This document shows positions 53,613 through 63,800 of a stretch of DNA of 64,000 nt, in pieces. Origin of the DNA: Enterobacteriaceae bacterium. Lineage in GTDB: Bacteria; Pseudomonadota; Gammaproteobacteria; Enterobacterales; Enterobacteriaceae. A program made the position numbers and the translations under genes. The stretch spans positions 62,001-126,000 of the forward strand of contig CABIZV010000009.1 in the NCBI GenBank assembly GCA_902363335.1, in the 5' to 3' direction. Position 1 is the first letter of the stretch; each line of letters opens with the position of its first letter. The notes under the pieces were generated by a model. It ran no database searches. It saw only the letters and a list, made by a program, of their open reading frames with translations, and was not told the origin of the DNA.

Positions 53613-56309
53613 TCAATATAATGTTTTCAGTTTATTTTTCGTGTTGACAATTGATATGTCATCATTACTATTATACTGGAATTCTATTTCACCTATGAAT
53701 TGATTATGAGTAATACTGTGCTCATTTGAACAGCTGATAATAGGCATAGGTAAGGTGGCTTTTTTATGACTCAACGAACTAACTCTTCGAAATTCCAATT
53801 TTTTCAGCCTAAGGCCATTAGCTTTAGATAGATTTCTAGTCTTTAAGGGAATATCCATTCTCTTTGTCATTAGAAAAGATGGGGTAGCAATAGGTTCGTA
53901 ATGAGCAATGACTTTTGCTTTGCTTGATTTATGCTGGCTATTTCTTTCCATGTTAATTAGGTATCTTTGGAATTCTATAAGATTCGATGAGATACCACTT
54001 AGATATTCATCAACCTTAGCTGCTTTTTTTAATTCAAGACCTTTCTTAATATTGTTATTATCATCAATAGTAATTAAGACTGGCATTTTCATGATTGATT
54101 CAATATCTGCCTCCAAAGTAACGTAATTATTGATATGTTGAGGGCATTCAGAAACTAAAGATTTGTTTAGGAGAACCAGTACGTTTTCTTTTTTATTTTC
54201 AGCAATTGTTTTACCCTCTTCAAGCAAAGGTAAAGGATAGCACCAGAGAGTATTCTCACCAACTCCACTCATAGCAATCGGCATTACTTTCCATTCGGCA
54301 AATAGAGCAGCATCATAATCTAGCGCTGAAATTTTAAAATTATCTTTGGCTGGAGAAAAACTTTTTTCATTCTTATCCATCCTATCTGATTTATTACTTT
54401 TTATATTTAAAAGGTCTAATGCTAAGCGTAAGCCGACGGCCGTTCGAGGCATAACCATGTAAGTACTGGTATTGACCATACTTCCCTCTTGTAACCTAAG
54501 TTCACTTTTAGCTTCAACTTTGATACAGAATTCCTTATCTTTTATTTTCTCGACTTGAGCCTCAGTTAGAATATTTTGAAGTGAAAGGTTTTCTTGAGGT
54601 ATTGAAAATTGTTTAGCAAACTCACTAAAATGTTCTTCTTTCATATCAAATGAAAAATTATCACCTAAAACAGATTGTGCGGTAATAATAGCGTTTGCTT
54701 CAACTGGCAATACTGTCATGTAATCGACTCCGCTAGTATGAAGTAGTGTTTTCTCTAACCCTTGCCCTGTTCCAGCTAGAGCAGTGACTGCTGCTTTGTG
54801 TCTATTTATAAATGATACTTTTAGATGGTTAATTTCTTTTTTTTCAATTATGAGATCATGACTTTTCGATAATTCTAGAACAATACCTGCGAACCATCCG
54901 GGTACAAATGGTACGCCGCCGGAAGCAATACCAAAGAAAGTGGCAATCCTATCGGTACTGGTTAAATGCAGTGTATCTTTAACCTGTATTTCATTGACCA
55001 GACATATTAATGAATCTGATATGTTTTGATTATGATTAACTCCTAAAGCATCCTTAGCTAATTTTGAGAGAGGTTTTGAATGGGACTTAAGTATATCCTT
55101 ATTTTTTTTGTATAGTTTCTCTTTGCTATCAATATTACGGCCGCTCATAGATGTGGCTGCTTCTATAAAAATTGGTGCTGTTGCAGTAATTCCCCCCACG
55201 AACGGGTCAATGGATTTTAAACCAGAAATAATAGCTTTAATCTGATTTTTTTCTGCGGAATATTCTTTCGCTTTCTTTATATTAACTCTGAAGTTATCGA
55301 TTATGGATGAGAATAACGGTATATGTTTACTACTGAAGTTATTTTTACGGTCAGAAGAGAATGGTAAACCAGCATGATATTTCTCATGGGGATCATTTCC
55401 AATTCGTGATGTGAAATTTTGTGGCGGTTTATGGCTTGTTTTTTTCACCTTAAGATCATGGGTTGATATATATTTAGGGTCAACATATAATATCCTTCTC
55501 TTATTGCCACAATGTATCTCCAATTGTAATACGCCCATTGTTTTTTTTATATTTGAGAGTACATAGCCTGGACGTAGTGGGATGTCGATCTCATAAAGAA
55601 AAAATGAGTAATCTTTATTTTGGCCCACATGGGACAAGGTTTTTAAATATAATTTGTTACTTTTTATAAAGTATGAAGCGGTGTGTTCGTTATCAATGGA
55701 GAAAGTCAGATCATCACATGGTTTTCTTAGATTGCATTCCGTAAATTCAAGTTTGACAAATTGTCCCTGGATATTTCCCTCTATTTCAGGGATAGATATT
55801 CTAATTATGAAGTTTTTCCCTGTTTTTTGTTCTACACCAATTAGCATGCCATCATCATCCATATAGAGACTTTCGAATTTCTTATCAAGATTATCAATCT
55901 TCAATCGTGATGTTTTATATCTATAACCAGATGTGTATTTTTTGAATAATCCTTTGAAAAGATCATAGCTATTGCCTTTAATCAATATAAGGTCACCGTT
56001 TTTGTCTATCGACATGCCAGTACTATTTATAGGAAACATTGCCGCAGAACCACAATAAACGTAATTTTTTGCATCTATCTGTTCTAAACCACTATGCTCA
56101 TATTTTATTTCCACAATACCATCACCGCCGTTAAGTAATGCTAAGTTAGAAATTATTTCGCTCCTCTCTAAGTTCAATGGTGAGTTTTCAACTTTTATTA
56201 ATTTATCTTGGAAGGGCAGATTACATCCTTCTGAAAAGGAGTGTCTTCTTGATAGTTCATTTTTTTTCGAGTGTAACAACATATTATTTGCACTATTGAT
56301 TACAGGCAT
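53613..56309 (-). CDS. Large AT-rich protein resembling AvrE/DspE-family type III effectors
   Basis: An 898-residue protein without signal peptide. The N-terminus is polar and Ser/Asn-rich (MPVINSANNMLLHSKKNELS), as in type III substrates. Residues about 50-290 have repeated beta-strand units (FESLYMDDDGMLIGVEQKTG) like a propeller. The second half has IDPFVGGITATAPIFIEA, KDILKSHSKPLSKLAKDALG, ASGGVPFVPGWFAGIVLEL and HKAAVTALAGTGQGLEK, the type of motifs I associate with the C-terminal half of AvrE, DspE and WtsE. LKKLEF near 855 recalls their LKKxE motif. It is about half the usual 1,800 residues. A good ribosome site AGGAGG is present. No hrp box was found upstream. The gene is much more AT-rich than its neighbours, a sign of transfer. 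The family call is tentative. Confidence 0.55.
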   Translation of the reverse strand: MPVINSANNMLLHSKKNELSRRHSFSEGCNLPFQDKLIKVENSPLNLERSEIISNLALLNGGDGIVEIKYEHSGLEQIDAKNYVYCGSAAMFPINSTGMSIDKNGDLILIKGNSYDLFKGLFKKYTSGYRYKTSRLKIDNLDKKFESLYMDDDGMLIGVEQKTGKNFIIRISIPEIEGNIQGQFVKLEFTECNLRKPCDDLTFSIDNEHTASYFIKSNKLYLKTLSHVGQNKDYSFFLYEIDIPLRPGYVLSNIKKTMGVLQLEIHCGNKRRILYVDPKYISTHDLKVKKTSHKPPQNFTSRIGNDPHEKYHAGLPFSSDRKNNFSSKHIPLFSSIIDNFRVNIKKAKEYSAEKNQIKAIISGLKSIDPFVGGITATAPIFIEAATSMSGRNIDSKEKLYKKNKDILKSHSKPLSKLAKDALGVNHNQNISDSLICLVNEIQVKDTLHLTSTDRIATFFGIASGGVPFVPGWFAGIVLELSKSHDLIIEKKEINHLKVSFINRHKAAVTALAGTGQGLEKTLLHTSGVDYMTVLPVEANAIITAQSVLGDNFSFDMKEEHFSEFAKQFSIPQENLSLQNILTEAQVEKIKDKEFCIKVEAKSELRLQEGSMVNTSTYMVMPRTAVGLRLALDLLNIKSNKSDRMDKNEKSFSPAKDNFKISALDYDAALFAEWKVMPIAMSGVGENTLWCYPLPLLEEGKTIAENKKENVLVLLNKSLVSECPQHINNYVTLEADIESIMKMPVLITIDDNNNIKKGLELKKAAKVDEYLSGISSNLIEFQRYLINMERNSQHKSSKAKVIAHYEPIATPSFLMTKRMDIPLKTRNLSKANGLRLKKLEFRRVSSLSHKKATLPMPIISCSNEHSITHNQFIGEIEFQYNSNDDISIVNTKNKLKTLY

Positions 56310-57876
56310 TAATCCTCCTGGATTGAGTTGTCTAACTTATTGATATTTATTAGGTGTGGATTATTTTATCGTTTTTTTAAACTAACAATTCCTGTAGTGT
56401 GATTGATATTATATGATTCATGCAGCATGATATTCATGGACCAAATATTGTAAAAATGCAAGAATATTGAATAGGAATCATAACAATGACGGGGCATCAC
56501 TTTTCCGAATCCTGAAGATGCAGTCACTTCCACATGGCCTCAAGTCCCATAGTTGGTGTATTAAATATTTTTGACTGAAGATTTAGACTTATATCGAGCA
56601 TATTAATGTTCAAAGAAACACTCCTTTACGATATAGATGCACTACCATATCGTCAGGCATAAATTTTCAATTTTCTCTCATAAAACGATTATTCACCGGT
56701 TTTTTGTTAACAACAGTTGGCTGCAGTTTCTCCCCGCTACCTACATATTAATTTGTACTTCAACCGGCTCAATTCCAACATTCAAGGGCGGTCATCCCGG
56801 TGCTGCGTCACAATTGATACCGGGTAAAGCGCAGTAGCCTGTAAGGGCTACCACATATCCGTTATGAGAGACAGTTGCAGCATGATCTGAAAGCGCAGTA
56901 CGAGTGCCGCTGGAAGGTTCATTTCGCGAAGTAAGCCCGGATGTCAGGCGAAGCGCGCCATCATTTTTAACTTACCAGCCTGATATTAACGCAAGTAACA
57001 AAATAAAAAAATTTCGTTTAATTCAACACTCATTCAGAAATAATTTGGTGAATAGTGTTCATACTGCACTAAAAAAATTATTTCGCATGTTTCTTTGTCC
57101 TTCATAAAAATTGTTATGAAGCATCCTTGTGAGATTATATATACCGATCAGTAAGAACGCATCAATAGGCATTAACTATCAATTGATATAGTTCGATCGT
57201 TTTTGACGATCTTAATGTTTTATGTATAATCCACCTGGATTCAATATTGGTCCTCACTAAATTTTTTTTGCAAATATGTTACATGATGCTTTTTACCGTG
57301 CCTTATGGGGAGTGAATTTGAATTTCATATTACAAATTTGATTTAGTTTAGAGGCACGTGCTGCATGAGGAAGAAATCGCACCGGTCGGAAAGTCCCACT
57401 CTATTCAGAGTGGGGGGGGGGAGTTCGCTTGTTAGAAAGGCGAGCAGGGAAATCCGTTGTTTCTTGAATCTCAATGAAAAGATATTTCATTAATGTTTAT
57501 GCTTAGCTATCAGATATACAGACCAATATCATTATTTGTAGCTTATTCCTGTATTCGCTATCACTTTCTGAGCTCGCGTCTGTACATGTCGTCATTGCAT
57601 CTTACTGCGCCATTGAACGCATCACGGGTGGCGTACGGTACGGGCAGAAAAATTGCGTTTACTTCGTCCAATAAATGCTCTCTTTACGAAAGAGATTTCA
57701 GAGGCCTGCCCTTATTCATTCAGGAGGTCAGCCTTTATAGATATCGCCGTGCTACAGCTTACGTGTTCCGGGCAAAGTTTTGCAGTTCCCGCGCACGCCT
57801 CGTGCTTTTTATTACTCCGTTATTTTTTTCAACCTGACGGCATATCCTTCACCGACATATTTTATGGAGTCATTTT
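56310..57876. other. Long intergenic region before the adhesin gene
   Basis: About 1.5 kb with no gene recognised. A CCCACTC/GAGTGGG hairpin at 57395-57417 runs into a tract of ten G (57412-57421). AT-rich blocks at 56310-56480 and 57100-57360 probably hold promoters for the flanking genes. Confidence 0.4.
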
Positions 57877-60800
57877 GTGAAAACAAAATCCGTGCCTCCC
57901 GCATCGCCTGGCATGCGGTTATTTGCCTGGTTCAGCATTGTTATCCAGACGGCCTTCCCCCTGGCGGTGGCGTTTACGCCAGCTGTCGCCGGCGCGGGCA
58001 GTGACAACCGTTTTCTGCATGAGCAGACAGTGTCAGGAATGCAGACCCGTGTATACGCCCTGGGCCCCGGCGAAACCCCCGCGTCCGTTGCCAGAAAATA
58101 CAATATGTCCCTGGATTCACTGCGCAAACTGAACCAGTTCCGCACTTTCGCTCACGGATTTGACCACCTGCATGCGGGCGATGAGCTTGATGTTCCGCTG
58201 GCCCCTCTGCCGCAGGTGCACTGGGATGACGCCCCGGCCACATCCGCCTCTGACAATGGCACTGACGATATGCAGGCACATAAAGTCGCCGGCTATGCTT
58301 CGCAGGCCGGGGGCGTCTTCGCCAGCGGTACAAAAGGTGATGCGGCGGCTTCAATGGCCAGAGGCATGGCCACCGGTGCTGCCAGCAGTGAAATCCAGCA
58401 ATGGCTGAGCCACTTCGGAACGGCCCGCGTACAGCTGGATGCGGATAAAAACTTCTCTCTCAAAAACTCGCAGCTCGACCTGCTTGTCCCTTTGTACGAA
58501 CAAAAGGACAGTCTTGTCTTTACCCAGGGCAGCATCCACCGGACCGATGAACGCACCCAGTCTAATCTCGGTCTTGGTTACCGCTGGTTCGCCGCTGACT
58601 GGATGCTGGGCGCCAATACCTTCCTTGATTACGACCTGTCCCGGAACCATGCCCGCCTGGGTCTGGGCGGAGAGTACTGGCGTGACTTCCTGAAGCTGGG
58701 TGTCAACAGCTACCACCGCCTGACGGGCTGGAAGGATTCGCCGGACCTGGCCGACTACGAGGAGCGGCCGGCCAACGGCTGGGATATCCGGGCGCAGGCC
58801 TGGGTGCCGTCCCTGCCACAGCTGGGCGGGAAGCTGACGTATGAGCAGTACTATGGCAATGAAGTGGCTCTGTTTGGCAGGGATAACCGCCAGCGAAACC
58901 CGCACGCCATCACTGCCGGCATGAATTACACCCCGGTTCCTTTACTGACGTTCTCTGCTGAGCAACGCCAGGGGAAGGCGGGAGAAAACGACACCCGATT
59001 CGGTGTTGAGATGAACTACCAGTTGGGTATGCCGTGGCAGCACCAGATTAATCCGGACGCGGTGGCGGCCATGCGCAGCCTGGCCGGTAGCCGTTATGAC
59101 CTGGTCGAACGCAACAACAATATCGTGCTGGAGTATCGCAAGAAAGAGGTTATCCGCCTGAATACGGCAGACCTGGTGACAGGCTATGCCGGTGAGCAGA
59201 AGTCTTTGGGAGTATCCGTCAACAGTAAGTACGGGCTGGAGCGTATTGACTGGTCGGCTTCGCCGCTAATTGCCGCTGGAGGTAAAATAGCTCAGAACGG
59301 GAGTGACTGGACGGTGGTGATGCCGGCTTACCGTTCAGGCGTGGAGGCATCTAACACCTACACCGTCAGCGGTGTTGCCGTAGATAAAAAAGGGAACGTT
59401 TCCGGACGTGCAGATACCCAGATTACCGTCACACAGGCGGCGATTGATACTACTACAAGTTCACTTACCCCGACTGTAGCGACACTGCCAGCAGATGGTA
59501 CCTCAACGCAGGAATTTGTCCTTAAGGTGAATGATAGAGAGGGGCACCCGGTCGATATTGGGGAAAAAGAAATCAGCCTGGATAAAACATCCAGGCTTCG
59601 CGGGAGCAGCAGCTCCACCGTGTCGTCGTTTACCCGACGTGCGGCCGGAGAATATGTGATGAGAGTCACCTCCGGGACGATGCCTGAAGCATTCACGGTT
59701 ACACCCTCAGCCCGTAATACGAAATTCGCGTCTGCAGATGTTAAGCTGACCGCAGACAATGCCACGGCAATGGTAAGCGATATGGATGTGATTGAAGACA
59801 ATGCCCTTGCTGATGGTAAGTCACAAAACAGATTTCGCGTGACCGTTGTCGATGCGCAAAGTAATCCTGTCCCCGGTCAGTCAGTCAGCCTTCAGGCAGA
59901 TAACAGCGCCACTGTTGCAGAGTCAGCCATCACAGAAGCAGATGGTACGGTCATTGTTCCCGTTAGTTCATCGCTTGCAGGCGAAACAACCGTTACAGCC
60001 AGTATCAACAATAAGGCAAGTAAGACGCTGAAGCTCTCTTTCCGTCCTGACCAGAATACGGCGCGGATTGAGCAAAAGGATTTTAGCATTCTTCCTGAGG
60101 TCTCCCTGGCTGACGGAAAGACAGAAAAAACCGTCTCAGCCCGGGTGACTGATGCGAAGGGCAATACCGTACCGGACGTCCTGGTGACATTCAGTGCAGA
60201 TAATGGCGCAGTGCTCGCTGAGGAGAAAGCCAAATCGGATAACCGGGGTATGGTCACCACCACGATGACCAGTACTGTTGCAGGTATTGCGCACGTGGCT
60301 GCCAGTGTGAACAGCCAGTCAGTCTCAAAGGAGACTACCTTTACCGGCAATAATGCAACAGCCATTGTGACCACTGTTGATACAGCTGCTGCGTCCGGTG
60401 TTGCTGACGGTGTAACTGCTGTGACATTCAGGGCACTCATTAAGGACCAGAATGGAAACCCACTTTACGGTATTCCTGTTGACTGGAAATCCAGTAAGGA
60501 CAGCAGCATTGTCGTCTTTAATAATGCGCAAACCGTCACGTCAGAAGAAGGGATTGCTGAAGTGCGGGTTACCAGTACGCGGGCGTACAGTGACGTGGTA
60601 GTGACTGCGTCCACGAATGCATCGTCAAAGGATGCTTCTCCGTTTACCTTCGTGGCTGACAGGCAGAACCCTGTCATCAAGGCATTCAACACTAACAAGC
60701 AGACGCTGACAGCCAATGGTAAAGATTCAGCAGAACTGACAGTCAGCATTACTGACACCAATGGTAACCCGCTTTCAGGTGTGGAAGTGGCGCTTACTAA

Positions 60801-63800
60801 CAGCAATCACGCCGGAATTACCCCTTCCCACCCGGTGACGGATGCAGATGGACTGGTCTCCGCCGCCCTGACAACGACGCATGCAGGTGAGGTGACCGTA
60901 TCCGCATCGCTTGGTAAGGGGGATACGAAGTCGCTTGTCCTCACGGCCGAATCTGATGAACAGACTGCGAATGTCAGCGTGACGGCAGGTACCACTTCCG
61001 CGACCGCAGGACAGACGCAGCCCGTTATTCTGACGGCCACTGTGGTTGACGGCAATAACAATCCGGTTTCGGGCACCAGTGTGGCGTGGCAGACCAGCCA
61101 CAACCTGCTGAGTGACACCGTCAGTCAGACGAATGCAGAAGGCGAGGCCACTGTACAGCTTAGCGGAACAGAGGCGGTCCTCACCACGGTCACTGCCGTA
61201 CTGTATAACAGTAAAAAAGGTTCGGCTCAGGTGACTTTTGGGCCGGGAGAGCCAGAAAATGACCACAGCCAGCTTTCGGTGTCCCCTCAGTCCATTACGG
61301 CTGACGGCCAATCCAGGGCACAGGCGTCTCTTATCCTCCGCGATAAATGGAATAACCCTGTACCCGGGAAAACAATCGACTGGAGCGCAGATACAACCTC
61401 GGGTATCCACTTTACGCCAGTGGAAAAGGGAGAGGGAGTTTATCAGGCTGCGATCACCGGAACAGCTGAGGGTGTGTGGGCTCTGAAGGCGGCAAGTGGA
61501 ACGGTTAATCTGCAGACACCTCTGGCACTGCTGGCAAGCCAGGACTCTGCGCAGATTGACAGTGTGACTGTATCCGGCCCGGATACGGCCAGAGCTGACG
61601 GGCAGGAAACCGTGACGATTCGGGCGCAGGTTAAGGATGGGAATGGCAATACAAAACTTAAAGGGGTTGCAGTGGGCTGGAGTACCACTCTCGGTACTCT
61701 TTCCTCAAGCCTGAGTAAGACAGATGAAAACGGCGTGGCTGAAATAACGCTGAGTAGTCGTGCAGCTGGCAGCGCCCGGGTTTCAGCCATGCTGGGTGGT
61801 GGCGCGCCGATTCAGGCAAATAAAGCCGTCACTTTCACCGCTGGCGATATCAGTGCGGATAAATCCTCACTCAGTATCTCTCCGTCCAGCATCATTGCAG
61901 CAAAAGAAAGTGCCACGCTCAGCGTCACAGCCCGTGATGTCGAAGGGAATCTGCTCCCGGGTCTGAAAGATAAGATAAATGCCGGTTTCACGCCTGACCT
62001 GAATATGACCGTATCCGCTTTCAGCGAGGTATCACCGGGCATCTACGCGGCAAGTGTATCGGGTAAAAAAGCAGGTATATCCCAGGTAAGTGCTGACGTC
62101 AGCGGTATCCGCATCAATCATACCGCCTCAATAACGCTTGAGGCTGATAATGATACTGCCAGAGTCAAAGGTAGTATCACCGTCACACCGGCTTCTGCCA
62201 CCGTAGGCGATGTTGTCACGTATGCAGCCGTGCTGACCGATATTAACGAAAATGCTCTGGGAGCAGGGCTCCCTGTCACCTGGAGCGCAAATGAGAGCAG
62301 CACACTCAGCGCACAGATGACCCGTACGGATGATTCCGGCACTGCACATGTCACGCTGAGTCGGAAGCTCGCAGGGACTGCCAAAGTGGAGGTTATTCTC
62401 CCTTCAGGTACCACGTCTGCGCCTGACGTGATATTTAGTGCCGGTGATGTGGATGAAAGCCGCTCAGAATTAACGCTGGTACCTTCAGTGATTGTGGCCG
62501 GAAAAGAGACAGCCATACTGACACTGACGTTGCGTGACAGTAATGGCAACCTGCTTACAGGGAAGAGCGTCAGTGGCCACAGTGATAATAACGATGTGAC
62601 CATTGGTGAAAGCCAGGTAAACAGCGATGCGCCTGGCCACTATAAAATGAAGGTGAGCAGCGACAAGGCGGGCACAGCCACGCTGACTGTTAACGTGGGT
62701 GACAAGGCGCTGAATCAGAGCCGGATACTGACGGTGAAAGGCGATACAGACAGCTGGAAACTGTCTGCGGTTACGCCGGACAAAACCAGCCTGACTGCCG
62801 GTGACGCCAGCGGAGTGACCTACAGTGCTGCAGTCACAGACGCTAAGGGGAACCCGCTGAATAATGTGGTGGTTTCCTGGCAGCTTCGTGGTGAGGCGGA
62901 AAGCTATGCGCCAACGTCGCGTACTAATGAAAAAGGTATTGCGACCACCACGGTGAAAAGCCATACCGCAGGGCTTCTTCAGATGACTGCGTATCTTGAT
63001 GCGGATAACCATATCCAGGCCAATAACGTCACCGTTGTCGCCGGGGATATAAAAAACGCCACCTTTAGTGCAGACAAAACCAGTATCGGCTCTGACGGTA
63101 AGGATACGGTCACGCTCACAACCGGCCTGGAAGACTACTGGGGTAACCCGGTCACGGGAAAAACGGTGATAATTGAAGGTGCAGACTCGCTGGCTGGCTT
63201 TAAGCTCAGTGAGGTTCAGGACCAGCAGAATGGACGCTATGTGGCAACAGGGACTGCAACAACTAAAGGGCAGGTCACACTCAGTGCACGTGTGGACGGT
63301 ACAAAAGTGGGGGATTCCGCTACTGTCACAGTCGGAGCCATTACACCAGATTTACGATTTGATAATGCCGTTCAACCCGTGACATGGACAAGAAACTTTA
63401 CCGCATCACAGGCGGTACGGGGCATGCCTGAAGGTGTGGAACAAATGTGGTCAAGTTCAGACACCAGTGTGGCGACGGTTGATGCGAACGGAAAAGTGAC
63501 ACTCCTTAAATCCGGCAGTGCCAGAATTTCTGTTTACACCCCCGGGAATGAGCAATATGACCAGGCGATGGCGTCATACACAATGAATGTGTCTAAAGCA
63601 AACCCTGGGTTAAAAGCCGGAACAGGTGACCCTATAACTGCAGTATGGGCTGATGGTCAGGAAAGAAATATTACTGCCACCTATACAAACGGCGATGTAC
63701 AGGACGGGCTGAAGGCTACATATTCGGCCAGGAGTGAAGCTGTTGTTAAGGTGGATAGCTCAGGAAAATTAACTGCAGTGAAGCCAGGGGCCACGACTGT

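Noticed and set aside
56310..56500. Possible hrp box (GGAACC-N15/16-CCACNNA) upstream of the AvrE-like gene
   Set aside because: Only a GGAATT and a distant CCACACC with wrong spacing are present.
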